Source: Undaria pinnatifida
Taxonomy: Eukaryota > Sar > Phaeophyceae > Laminariales > Alariaceae
Direction of reading: 5' to 3'
Assembly (NCBI GenBank): GCA_012845835.1
Contig: JABAKD010000017.1
Span: forward strand, 5,964,651-6,028,650
Length of the DNA: 64,000 bases
Shown: piece by piece, positions 24,160 to 35,088 of the stretch
How positions within the stretch are numbered: the stretch's first letter is position 1
Layout of the letters: each line of letters opens with the position of its first letter
Translations under genes and position numbers: made by a program
Notes under the pieces: model-generated
Databases searched by the model: none
Told to the model about the DNA's origin: nothing
The model's input: the letters and a program-made list of their open reading frames with translations, nothing else

Positions 24160-25022
24160 GCCACACATGCCGCTGCTTTCATTCCCCCTCCCCCCGCCCC
24201 GAACGCCCCCTCCTTCCCCACCACCCGCACCATCGCCTAGACCTAGCACCACACGTATAACAAACCCCTCACCTAAAACCCTCCCCTCCCCCCCCCCCGC
24301 CCCCACCCCCCACCTCCCCACCCCCCCCACCCCATCCCACCCCCACCCCCTCGAACACTCCGCCCTCTCTCTACTCACTGATTGTACGACTTACACCAGG
24401 ATATACATGATAAACTGATGCATTCTTTCCAAAACCGTCACATTTATCCCCTCAAAATAATGTATAGTTTCCACGCACAGATTGAGCTGCCGCACCCGCC
24501 CCACCCCCGCCCCAACCCCCCCCTCCCCTATAATAAACTGGTGCATTTTTTTTTTATTCCCAAAACCGTCAGACTTATCCCCTGAAAGGATTTATAGCTT
24601 CCACGCACAAATTGCCCGCCCGTCCCCCCCCCCCCCCCCAGTCACCCCCCCTTCCCCCCCCCTTTAACCCCGCTCGCTTTTGATCAAAACCAGGCCCCCA
24701 CGTCCTTCAAAACTCCGCCCCCCCCTCACCGGTTATTCGACTTACAGGATTCACTTGATAAACGGATACATTTCCCTCCACAGCTGTCAGATTTTGTCCC
24801 TCTCAGAAACGGGTTTTATAGTTTCCGCACACAGACTGCCTAACATCACCCTGTTGACCCTGATAGCTACACTGTAGTTGTAAGAGGAGTCGCCGACCTA
24901 TATCCTTAATGAGGACACACAACTCGTAATGCGCGCGATCGGAGTATCACACACAGCTTGCAAAGATGAGTTTCGACATAATCTTCGATCTCACAGCTGG
25001 AGTGTATTTTCATTTTTTATCA
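24160..25022 (-). repeat. G-rich dispersed repeat, inverted and expanded copy
   Basis: Reverse complement of the 8711/12493 repeats. The part 24660-25022 is closely similar. Beyond the C run two further diverged subunits follow (24480-24640 and 24370-24480), each with a TTTATAGYTTCCACGCACA-like block and a C-rich linker, so this copy holds about three tandem subunits. Confidence 0.8.
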
Positions 25023-25714
25023 TAGTAACAGTTTCACGGGTTGGTTGAGACCGCATTACCTGACTCCTTGTACCCATGCACAAAGCGCCGTAAAAACAAA
25101 GAAGAAACGTGCCACACTCGAGCCTGTTTTTACGGGTTTATGGTATGTTCCATCCCAGCAGCCGATCTCGCCTCGAGTTAGCAAAAAGGCAACTCTATCG
25201 CACAAACATCCTTAAAGGGCTGAATTGGGCACCAGCTTTCGTTGAGTGGTTCAAAGGAATAACCATCAAGTTCATGGGCTCTTGATATGCCGTCGTTGGT
25301 TGTATGTCGTGTCGTATCTAAGTTCGGACCTCATATGTTTGGTGCCAATACTGATACATGTGTGATAGATGATATATTGGCTCTCTGTCCTGCCTGCCCG
25401 AGCGCAGACAACCACAAATATCCACTGAATTGCTGGCCCGTTTCGGCTATACGATGGCTTTCGATATAGCTTTTCACCTGGACAACACACTCTCACGATT
25501 GTTTCCCCCCAACGAGGTGCGTGCGGCAAATCAGCAGCATTGGTGCATTTTCGCTGAAATACTCCACCGGTATAACATAACCCAACTGACATACACCCGC
25601 CTATGACCGCGGCCAGTGATGTGCTGATGCGATCCTCCTGCTCGGACGCGTGATACGCTAGAGGAAGCATGTCCTTGGCCAAACTATTTCGGACGGGCGG
25701 GGCTCTTCAATTGA
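25023..25714. other. No gene seen
   Basis: The 136-aa minus-strand ORF at 25272-25682 has no recognisable motif. Confidence 0.4.
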
Positions 25715-25936
25715 AAAGCTTCCCTATGGCGTTGAAACCCCATTGGTATTGTGCGCTACACAGTGCAGAACTGTCGGTTACATGACTTAAACCATGGGGT
25801 TTTGCATCGGGTGGCACGCCAACGTAAAGCTTCCCTATGGCGTTGAAACCCCATTGGTATTGTGCGCTACACAGTGCAGAACTGTCGGTTACATGACTTA
25901 AACCATGGGATTTTGCATCGGGTGGCACGCCAACGT
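25715..25936. repeat. Near-perfect 111-bp tandem duplication
   Basis: A unit starting AAAGCTTCCCTATGGCGTTG and ending GGTGGCACGCCAACGT occurs twice back to back with almost no differences, indicating a recent duplication just upstream of the EsV-1-7 pseudogene. Confidence 0.92.
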
Positions 25937-26234
25937 TTTGTCCAACGTTAAACAGCCCGGTGAGGATGGAGTTCTGCGCGTCAGGCACCTCAGAAACATA
26001 AGGTGTGCCTTGCGCGTCCCGGTCGATATATGGGATATTTTTATCAAACATGCGATCGTGCTTATATTACCTAATTTTCTGTTTTCGAAACCCGAGAAGA
26101 CCATTTTTTAGTGTTGGTTCACGAGCGGCAAGTCAGGTGTTCTCAGCTGCCGTTTGTACCCCCCCTGTTTTGCCCTCATGCCCGGCCGGTTCGGATCTGC
26201 CCCAGTCATTTTCCAAGTCAAGGTATGGACGATA

Positions 26235-27746
26235 ATGAAGCGTTGCTCACATGCCTCCTGCGCCAAGAGGCCGTGCTTCAACCTTGAGAGTAGTACCACT
26301 GCACTGCACTGCAAGCAGCACGCCGGAGAGGGCATGGTGAACGTTTCTCTCAGGCGTTGCACGCGTGGCTCTTGCCTCAAGTATTCCAGGTACAACTTTG
26401 TGGGCGGCAAGACCGCGATCTACTGAAGGAAGCACGCTGATAATGATGTGGTCGACATCTGTAGGAGGCGTCGCAAGCATGACTCCTGCACGAAGGTGCC
26501 GGCCTTTAACGTAGAAGGCAGCAAGTTCACGGTTTACTGCAAGGCGCACGCTGAGGACGGTATGGTGAACGTCAACAACCCGCGTTGCGCACTGGAATCC
26601 CGCACGACCTGGCCGAGCTTCGGCTTTAGCGGTCAGGGCAGAAAATCGGCGAAGTACTGCAGTCGGCATGCCGAGGACAGCATGGTAGATGTCGTTAGCA
26701 AGCGTTGCTCGCATGAACCGTGCACAAGGCAAGCGAGTTTCAACGCCGATGGCAACACAGTGGCGACGTACTGCAAGGAACATGCTGACAGCGGCATGGT
26801 AAACGTCAGCCATAAGCATTGCTCGCATGATTCCAGCACGACGAAAAGGTATTTTAATGTCATCAGCAGCGTGTGTGCGGCCTACTGCAAAGGCCACGCT
26901 GATGACGGCGTGGTAAACGTCCGCAACGGGTACTGCGCGTATGACTCCTGCACGACGTCTCCAAGATTCAACGTTGGGAAGAGCAAGACGGCGGTTTACT
27001 GCAAGAAACATGCTGGCGACGCCATGGTAATCGTTTACAGCAGGCGCTTCTCACATGACTCCTGCGCTAGGGCACCAGCTTTCAACGTGGAGGGCAACAA
27101 GACACCGATGTACTGCCAACAGCATGCCGGCGACGGCGTGGTAGACGTCCGCGGCGGCCGTTGCTCGCATTGCTGCCTGCACAAAATTTGCGAGTTTTAA
27201 TTTTTGAGGGCTGCACGAATGTGATGTACTGCAAATACGATGCCGAAAAGGGCACGATAAACGTCCGTTCTAGGCGTTGCGCACAAACCTCCTGCACGAG
27301 GCGAGCGCACTTTGGTGTCAAGGGCGGTAGAAACGCGGAATACCACGAACTTCGTGCTCCGAACGGCATGGTGTGTGTTATCGTCAATCGTTGCTCGCAT
27401 TACTCCTGCGACACACAGGCTCGGTGGGGGTATACTGGCCGATGGTGCAGCCACGGTGTGCGCCAAACATGAGTCGAAATTCTCCGGTAGACCGGTGGTC
27501 TCCTTGCAGGCAAAGTGCAAGGTGGCCGGCTGTAATAGAACGTCGAAGTGGGGACTAGACAGGGAGCAGCCTACCCACTACCCTGAGTACGGCCCTTCCA
27601 AGGAAGGACTTGTCTACACTGTTGGAGCGGATCGAAGCAAAACTCCCTTTCGCATCACGTCGGACCGCGCTGTATCAAGTCCCTCGGTCCGCGTTAAAAC
27701 TGAGATATTTTGTTTTGGAGTATGGATGGATCGAAACAGAGTATAG
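26235..27746 (+). pseudogene. EsV-1-7 repeat protein pseudogene
   Basis: About 12 tandem copies of the EsV-1-7 motif C-x4-C-x16-C-x2-H, each followed by a GMVxV-like spacer. EsV-1-7 proteins are strongly expanded in brown algae; one Ectocarpus member (IMMEDIATE UPRIGHT) controls early development. The gene is broken: TGA at 26424 sits where the third Cys of repeat 2 belongs, and frameshifts occur near 27172, 27203 and 27430. Ligand positions are also lost: first Cys to Arg (repeat 3) and Phe (8), second Cys to Arg (4) and Ser (6), third Cys to His or Tyr and His to Asp, Arg or Tyr (9, 10, 12). It shares the GACGATAATG start context and repeat layout with the intact paralogue at 30258, so it is a tandem duplicate that decayed. 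Confidence 0.92.
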
Positions 27747-30257
27747 CAAAAGAGCGACGGTTTTCCAACGAGATACGGCGGTTCCTCGGTTGAGAACCGC
27801 CGTCGGTCAGAAACGCTTGGTGGCAATATGCTACCCGTATCGTACCAAGCGCACAACGCCACACTCCTCTTTTCGAAACCTCCAAAGGGCGGCCGGCGGT
27901 TTCCAACACGTTCCACTTTGCACGACGTCGTGACGCCTTCCCACCTCCAGTACATTGATTAGTCGGGGGGCACAATGTGGTTCGATTGCCGGGACACAGC
28001 AAATATTCTATGGTACCAGATTATCAGGTTTGTTTGCGTTTGTTGTCCGTTGAAGGGCGTGCCTTATATGGAAGGTTTTCAGCTGTATGCACCAAACGTT
28101 TGCGTACGTTTGCGAGTCCCGCTGTTCGCTGTTACGTTTATCATGTGTTCTTGCATGTGAGGTAGGCAATGAGACAAACTTATACGGCTGCGGTAGGATG
28201 CGGAATTTCGTTTTTGGCGGAATTTTTTGTGCCGTTTCGTGGGGGTTCTGTAACAACCTGGATAAAAAATACGATATGGATGTCACTCTTGGGGGGGGGG
28301 GAGGGGAAGTCGTGGCTGGCGGGGCTCCTCGAGTCAGGAACCACGTGCTCAACATCGATCTAGTGAATGTTGTGCTCATGAATACCATTTGTTAGTTATA
28401 CGTTTAGGCCATAGGATTCTTCTTCGGGTTGCACTTTCGTCTATCTCAAAGACTGTTCTGGTTGTGATTTACTTCGTCCTGCTGACTATCTCCCGCCCGT
28501 TTAAAGCCGAGGGACGATCTGGGAGATCTGGCAGCTTGACTTGCGTCTCGGGGCGGCCGTGTTTTCCTTCAGGCTTTCTCTTTGTCGCCAATATCTGTCC
28601 GACGGACGCTCCCCCCAGCTCAGAGCCGGAGGGCAACCTGCGAAATATCGCCGTTTTTATCGGTCCACGGGACCGTGTTTGGTCTCCAGCACCTGTCGTC
28701 GGCCTCCCCCCTGTTTTCTTCCATCCCCCAAGAACCGGGGGTGACCCAGGTAACCTAGCCACGCATATTATTATGGCACAGATCTATGTACGATTCGTGT
28801 TCTAGCGTTTCGACGGTACAGCTTCGCCCCTGCCCCCCCCCCTGCCCCCCCCCTCAACGCTGAGGAAGTGGCGTTATAGTGGTTGTGCTGCTCTTCGTCG
28901 GAGCATGAAGAGACCCCCCCCCCCTGTGCTAGTATTGGGGCGTTGGATCTCGGCGCTTGGACTTTCTCTGGTCCCTTGTGAAACCGGTATTTTCCCTCTT
29001 CCTTTGCTTTTGTAGTGCTTTTCGGTGAAGAGGTGGGAGGTGGCTATTGAGCAGCCGCATCTTCGACATATGAATGTTCTAGCTCGTTCAAGCCTCCGCT
29101 TCTACGAACCTCACTTTTTATTCTCAGGTTGCGGATATTCGGGGGGGGCTAATGTTGTGGTGTTTCCCTGTAGAAAGGGTAAAGCTTGGGAATACGTTTG
29201 GTGACCGGATAGCGTATGACTTGCATGGCTCGTTTCAGGCATAGTGAGCATAACTGAATCCACAAACGATATGCTTGCAATCCAAGATGTTCCTGATAAA
29301 GTGTCACACGGTCCTCAGTTTTTGCGCCAAAGTGAGTGGTATACGTCACACGATCGACAGCTGCAACAGACGTCCCTTTCGTTCTTCGCGTGCGCTTTGC
29401 AAACGCAGCTAGAAGCGTGCTAAAATAAGCAACGGGTGTGTTCTGTCCAAAACGCTTCTGGCTGACAGGACTGCTCAATTTCAGAATCTCCCGGAAACAC
29501 CGTTGGAATATCACATGTGTTTATCAATACTGACGTGTGCTACGATACATGTATTAAGGTATACCATGTTTTGGCGATTTTTCTTCTGTGTGATGGGCCT
29601 TCTTAACCCAAATTCGTCGGAATAAGGCCGTTCTTCTTGCGCAATAGCTTTTTGTTTGTATACCCAGGCCGTGGGTTTGTTAATCGGTTCGCATTTTCGG
29701 TTTACTCAAAGTGAATGTTGGGGGGGGGGGGGGGGTCAAGGGCGGGATACAAAGGTCCTCAAGCGAGGAACCTCAGAGAATTCTTGGCGCGTATCTACCG
29801 TAGCACGTGTCTACCAATATTTCTAATTGCTGAGGTAAGTACCTGGCCATGGGATCGTTCGTCGTGTTAGACGTTCGTTTTCTTCCGAAAGTAGGTGTTT
29901 GGGTGAAATGTAAAAATTGTTTCAAGTGAGGGGCCCCAGTAACGATGTGTGCACCAACCGCTAACCGCAGCGAGCACCGCATGGCCCTGTTTTTTATATC
30001 GCGAAACACTTGGTATTTGCCCTACTTTGAGATAGACGATGCTTTGTCAGCGACAAGCGCTAATACTCATATTGAGTACCTGGTAATATTTTTGTTTCCG
30101 AAGACGGGCTACGTCGATTGTTTCTGTTGACCCAACCAACGGTGCGTCAGGTGTGCTCAACTCCCAAGTAACCCCAAACTTCCCTTGCTCTCGCCCCCCA
30201 CCCCCGACCTCTTCGAATATGCCCCCGCGACTTTTCTGTGGCAGTTCATAGACGATA
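27747..30257. other. No gene seen between the EsV-1-7 paralogues
   Basis: Includes the 138-aa ORF 28389-28805, without motifs, and homopolymer C/G tracts near 28290, 28830, 28915 and 29720. The first 200 bp after the pseudogene are probably its decayed 3' flank. Confidence 0.5.
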
Positions 30258-31637
30258 ATGACACGTTGCTCACATCACTCCTGCGCGACGCGGGCGGGCT
30301 TCAACGTCAAGGGTATCACCAAGGCAGCGTACTGCAGATTGCACGCTCATGACGGTATGGTGGCTGTCATCGGAAGGCGTTGCAAGCATGACTCTTGCTT
30401 CAAGATCCCAACGTACAATTTCGATGGCCTCAGGAGTGCGGTATTCTGCAGCAAGCACGCCGATGACGGCATGGTAAACGTCAACCACAAGCGTTGCAAG
30501 CATGACTCTTGCAAGAAGATACCGGTCTTTAACGTGGATGGCAGCAAGACGGCGATATACTGCAAGGCGCACGCCAAGGACGGCATGGTAAACATCCGTG
30601 TAAATAAAATCCGTGTCAAGCGTTGCGCTCATGGATCCTGTTCGACCTGGCCGGCCTTTAATTTTGACCTCAATGGCACCAAAACGGCAAAATTCTGTAG
30701 GCAGCATGCCAAGGACGGCATGGTAGACGTCCTTAGCAAGCGTTGCTTGCATGGACCCTGCACAAGGCGACCGAGTTTTAATACCGAGGGCAACACGAAG
30801 CCTGGATACTGCATGGAACATGCTGAGGAGGGCATGGTAAACGTGAGCTGCAAGCGTTGCAAACGTGACTCCTGCACGAAGCGAGCCTTCTTCAATATAT
30901 TTGGAGGCGAGACAGCGGTGTACTGCAAAGACCACGCTGACGAAGGCATGGTGAACATCCGTCGCAAACGCTGCACACATGAATCCTGCACTATGGCTGC
31001 AAGGTTCCGCGCCAAGGGCAGCAAAACGTCGACGTACTGCAGGAAACATGCGGACGAATGCATGATAGAAATCCACGGGCGCCTTTGCTCACATGCCACC
31101 TGCTCGGCATTTTTGACCATTAACGTCGAGGGCAACAAGAAGATGACGTACTGCAAGACGCATGCTGCGCTTGGCATGGTAGACGTTCTCAGCAAGCGTT
31201 GCGCTCACGACTCCTGCACGAATCGACCGAGGTTCAATGCCGAAGGTAGTGATGATGTGATGTACTGCAAGCTGCATGCGCTGGGCGGCATGGTAGACGT
31301 TCTCACTAAGCGTTGCGCACATGACTACTGCCGCAAGCACTCGCTGTGGGGATTTCTGGCCGATGGCGCTCCCACGGTATGTGCCAGCCACAAGACCGAT
31401 CTAACAGGCGTGCCGGTTATCAGCTTCGGCGCAAGGTGCAACGTGGCCGGCTGTAGAAAAACATCAAAGTGGGGACCGGACGGGAAGCAGCCTACCCACT
31501 GCCTCGAGCACGGCCCGTTGCAGGACGGACTCATCCGCACTATAGAAGCGCGTCCCGGAAACAAACATATACGCAGCCGGTCGCACCGTGCGGCACCAAG
31601 TCCCCCAGTTCGCGTTAAAACTGATATATCGTTTTGA
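30258..31637 (+). CDS. EsV-1-7 domain protein, 459 aa, intact
   Basis: A single open frame with 11 tandem repeats of C-x4-C-x16-C-x2-H plus spacer, typically RCxHxSC...FNxxG...YCKxHAxxGMVxV. Repeats 1-9 (residues about 3-350) keep all four Cys/His ligands; repeat 10 is degenerate and repeat 11 has altered spacing. A basic Ser/Arg/Pro tail of about 40 residues follows (residues 415-459). The Cys/His pattern suggests metal binding, but the molecular function is not established. No signal peptide or membrane segment is visible, so it is probably soluble. An in-frame TAG 9 bp before the ATG supports this start. It lies 2.5 kb downstream of its broken paralogue. An upstream exon is possible because brown algal genes are usually spliced, but none was seen. 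Confidence 0.9.
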   Translation: MTRCSHHSCATRAGFNVKGITKAAYCRLHAHDGMVAVIGRRCKHDSCFKIPTYNFDGLRSAVFCSKHADDGMVNVNHKRCKHDSCKKIPVFNVDGSKTAIYCKAHAKDGMVNIRVNKIRVKRCAHGSCSTWPAFNFDLNGTKTAKFCRQHAKDGMVDVLSKRCLHGPCTRRPSFNTEGNTKPGYCMEHAEEGMVNVSCKRCKRDSCTKRAFFNIFGGETAVYCKDHADEGMVNIRRKRCTHESCTMAARFRAKGSKTSTYCRKHADECMIEIHGRLCSHATCSAFLTINVEGNKKMTYCKTHAALGMVDVLSKRCAHDSCTNRPRFNAEGSDDVMYCKLHALGGMVDVLTKRCAHDYCRKHSLWGFLADGAPTVCASHKTDLTGVPVISFGARCNVAGCRKTSKWGPDGKQPTHCLEHGPLQDGLIRTIEARPGNKHIRSRSHRAAPSPPVRVKTDISF

Positions 31638-32108
31638 AACACCAAACCAAGGCAGCGCTAGAGTAGGTCGGTTGCTTTTAGGCCTTTTTAGTTTCCGCGC
31701 GGCTCTGGGTCGCTCGTGCGAGTGGCCTGCCTCGTTTTCTTCGGCTTTTCGATTTCGCGATATGCAACGCCATGGACTTGTTTGTGGCGTAGGCTGCGGT
31801 AGAGGTGAGAGAGGTGCACCAACTGGCTTCTGAGGCTCCGCACGTGAGGACATCCCAAACAAAAAGTATTTTGAGAGAAGAAAAATAAAAACATTGTGTT
31901 TCCACGGGATACAGGGGCAAAAAATGCATTCATGTTGAGCAAATCAGGAATAAAATTATGTCGAGATTTCGGGTTATAAGCCTTTTACAACTGGAAACCC
32001 GTTTTTTGGGAAAAAATCGCCTGGAATTGGTGTAGGCGGGAAGAAAAAAAATTCTATACCCCCCAAATCCCTCCGTATACTAAAATCAAAGTAGAATTGT
32101 CCCCCAAG
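31638..32108. repeat. MITE-related remnant downstream of the EsV-1-7 gene
   Basis: 31788-31830 carries a GCGGTAGAGGTGAGAGAGGT motif like the ends of the MITE family described at 32109. 31970-32050 carries the GGAAACCCG dispersed repeat. No coding signal. Confidence 0.5.
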
Positions 32109-32381
32109 ACGCGTGCTGCGATAGAGGTGCACCACTTTTTTGTGGGGTTCCTCAACTTGGAGCTCAAGAGATGTCCGTTCTTGACCCCAAAAACCGGTTT
32201 CAGGAGGAAAATAAAAACTGCTACCGGATGAATAATCCCATCTGGCGTAGGTACTGTTGAACGAGAATGTCACGCGAAAAAATGGCGTTTTTTTTCCTAC
32301 GATTTTGGGTCAAGCAGCCCCGCCCGTCATTCTGAAGCCGTCGTTTCAGACAAAAAGTGCTACCTCTGTCGTAGCATGCGC
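32109..32381. mobile_element. MITE family A (ACGCGTGCTACGATAGAGGT ends), copy 1
   Basis: The left end ACGCGTGCTGCGATAGAGGT (32109-32128) and the reverse complement of 32362-32381 match at 16 of 20 positions. No ORF. Related copies with both ends lie at 44073-44402 and 48963-49226; end fragments lie at 45083, 53184 and 55018. Confidence 0.78.
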
Positions 32382-33925
32382 CGGCCATGCATGAATAACG
32401 AGTACAACCCCCTACCTACCGTGGCCTGGATGTCACAGTAACTATGGCCCCCAAAATCCATTCTACACTAACTTGGAGGTAAAATTGTCCCTAAAAAGGG
32501 CTTCCAGTTGTAAACGCGTTAAGGATCCCAGTCGTTTTAAGATAACGTTTCGGGCCCGAACGTGCTGATCCTATCGTAGCAGGCGGTGTCTTGTTACGAT
32601 CTAGCGCCGTCAAATTATGCGGAAGTCCTTGTTTGGGCGATGTGTAGAGCCAACGCCCACGTGACCGATCTTCTGACGTCGGAAGTGGAGCCTCGGAAGT
32701 GGAGCGTGTATCCCTGTGCTGTGACTTTTGGGTTATTTTGAGGAACGAGGACCAAAAGGACCAAAAGGTTTCGTGGTTCGCTTGCGCTGGCGGGGTATGC
32801 GTTCGGTGGTCGTGGGGGGTTCGAGTAGGTTGAAGGGCGGGCATTGTTGAAGCGTTTTCAACCGTTGTTTCACGTTTTCATATCCCACTGATCGCTACTA
32901 TGATTGCCTCGTTTAGCGTGTAAGTAGGTACAGTATAATATACGAAGAGAGATTTTGATTAGAGTCTGAGGCTGCGCTTTACAGCAAAGAACGTGGAACT
33001 TTGTCTCCCGGAAAATGTGCCCGTTGTGGGGGCTGCCGTAAGAACGGGATACAGGCAGTGCATCCTGGTAGGCTTACCGCGACGATAGGTTGACCTGCTC
33101 CGAAAGGTGTAGCTTCTCATCTCGGTGACCGTGGCTTGCAAGGTTCCCGTCTATTAGCAACATTCCTGGTAACAGGTATTTGGAGAAGGAAGGAGGTGTC
33201 AACTGTACTGGATGGTCGTTTCGAACAAACAAGAACAAAAAAATGAGTCATCCCACGGTAGGGGTGCGGCAGAAATTTCCCGAGCTCCTGACATGAGGAA
33301 GTCAATATGTCAACCGATACTACATGACTTCGAAGGCATTCGTTCGTCGCAAAACCCGACCAAGCTTCTGTGCCTTAGTCCTTGAAACCAACATGATGTG
33401 CTGGTGGTGAAATTACTTGACTATTAATAGTTAAAACCCGATAGTTCCTAATGTGAGGAGCTCAATTGACCAGGAGCGTTTTGCCGCAATCATACAACTG
33501 CAACCCCTACCGTGGGATGGTCGTGAAGCGCTGCGCCGCAAAAGTGATGGTGCTCCACAGGGCGACAGGAACACACATCGGGGTATGTAGGTATTAATGG
33601 TGGTCTCGACTAGGTGGTTTATCTTCGGATTTCAGAGCAAACCTGTTGACGACTACGTCACGTCGTCAGCCATTGGAAGCAACGCGGATTGCTTGGCTTT
33701 GGGTTGATACATTAGATGTGTCCGACCGAGCTCCAATTATGTAACACGTTCCACGGCAGAGCCCGACACGTACCGGTGCGCACGCGTGCATACGATGGTC
33801 AATTCCCCTTTCCCGAACACGGTATCAACCCAGAGCGGTAGAGTGTACAACCGAAGACCAACGCCCGAATGGGCAGGCTGGACCGTGACGGGAACAGGTC
33901 CGGCGGAAGGGTGGTTTCCCCTGGT
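32382..33925. other. No gene seen
   Basis: Contains a reverse copy of the GGAAACCC dispersed repeat at 32430-32520; otherwise no feature recognised. Confidence 0.45.
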
Positions 33926-34192
33926 CTGATTCTACGATACCCCCCCCCCCAAAAAAAAAAACAGCGATTTTATTTAACGAACGTGTGATGGGTGCTCGCG
34001 ACAAGGAAGGATACTATTGAGAAAATAATATCTATTTATTTTCTTGTGTGCAAAGGTCTAACGATCGACGACGTCGGGGTGTCGCGGGACCCCGTACTTG
34101 AGGAAATACGGCCGGGATTTGGTTTCAAAACCGGTGATTTCGTTACGGAAAAGTTGGGGGGGGCTACGGTAGAACGACTTCCTGGCCGGAAG
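33926..34192 (+). repeat. CTGATTCTACGAT dispersed repeat, copy 1
   Basis: Starts CTGATTCTACGATACCCCCC, then a C run and A run, an AACGAACGT motif, GACGACGTCGGGG, GGTTTCAAAACCGGTGATTT and GGGGGGCTACGGTAGAACGA. Four same-orientation copies lie within 5.7 kb (33926, 37236, 37667, 39284). Confidence 0.85.
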
Positions 34193-34445
34193 GTTCGTTT
34201 GTGGGTGAGCTTGCGCAAGCCCCACGCTTCCCGGAGGGCTTTCTCTCCGGGGGGCTATCTCCGTCGCACCTGATCCCCAGGAATCAAGTCGGGTCGACGC
34301 ACTCACGCATCCGTATGCCACGGCACCTCGCGCTGCTGGAGTAGTAACGGCAATCGCCGGTAGGGACAGCTCGCGCTATCGCTACGAGGGAAACTGAAGA
34401 ATACGCCAGCTGGCGCTAGGTTACGAATTCAATTGAGTTAAACTG

Positions 34446-34516
34446 GCACGTGTATGGAACGGCGTGGAAGCGTGGTGAACTTGAGCTTTTCTTTCCCGCC
34501 TGTCGGAGGATATCAA
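34446..34516 (+). repeat. Fragment resembling a retroposed 3' tail
   Basis: Carries GTGGTGAACTTGAGCTTTTC, a TTTCCCGCCTGTCGGAGGAT block and a short A-rich end, the same order as the insert at 42951-43042. Probably an older 5'-truncated copy of the same retroelement. Confidence 0.5.
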
Positions 34517-34584
34517 AATACCGTAAAACACGAAATGATGCAAACGTGTAAGCGTCCGATTTCACATAAGGTCCAGATCTACGA

Positions 34585-35088
34585 ATGATCCGCCTCGAAC
34601 ATGCCTTGACAAAGTGCCAATCCTATCTCGACGCGTATCTAGCAGCTGACACACACAAACGGCCCGCTCCAGCTCCAGGTCTTTTGCGCGCCATGTACGT
34701 TGAGTTAATTGACCCACCTAACACGCCGTCACCTGCTACTCTGGGGCTGCATCTGGGACTCGCTCTGCGTCTCGGATCGGTCCAGAAAGTTTGGTCCATC
34801 TTATGCGCGATTTTTTCGAGGTCGATGCCCCCTGCCGGTAGTATGCCGAACGGACTGGGTCCCTCCTCCCTTCGGGCCAGCGAGTCTGCAACGACCGCCC
34901 TATGCATTCAAACGTGCGCACATCTGGGCACTGCTGCCGTTGCGGGTTTCCGTGGTATTGCGAGAGCAATCTTCACGTCGGGGCTGCTCAAGAATCAACA
35001 GAGGACAAGCGACGAGCTCAACCGTTTTTGCACTCAAGCGCCTACGCCGTCCACGCAAGACTGCTTAGGTCGGAGAGATTTCATCTAA
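34585..35088 (+). CDS. ORF of unknown value, 167 aa
   Basis: ATG to TAA open frame with moderate GC3 and mixed composition (Ala, Leu, Ser, Thr), including hydrophobic stretches such as GLHLGLALRLGSV. No domain, signal peptide or homologue is recognised. Competing frames are open for 94-119 aa over the same bases, which lowers confidence. It sits between two copies of the CTGATTCTACGAT repeat (33926 and 37236), so it could belong to a mobile element. Confidence 0.2.
   Translation: MIRLEHALTKCQSYLDAYLAADTHKRPAPAPGLLRAMYVELIDPPNTPSPATLGLHLGLALRLGSVQKVWSILCAIFSRSMPPAGSMPNGLGPSSLRASESATTALCIQTCAHLGTAAVAGFRGIARAIFTSGLLKNQQRTSDELNRFCTQAPTPSTQDCLGRRDFI

Noticed and set aside
26247-27011. 254-aa minus-strand ORF opposite the EsV-1-7 pseudogene
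   Set aside because: Antisense shadow of repeat-encoding sequence, with no motif of its own.
28389-28805. 138-aa ORF between the EsV-1-7 copies
   Set aside because: No domain, no coding bias clearly above background, and a 97-aa antisense frame is equally open.
30270-31076. 268-aa minus-strand ORF opposite the EsV-1-7 gene
   Set aside because: It is the antisense shadow of the periodic repeats; the plus strand carries the conserved Cys/His pattern.
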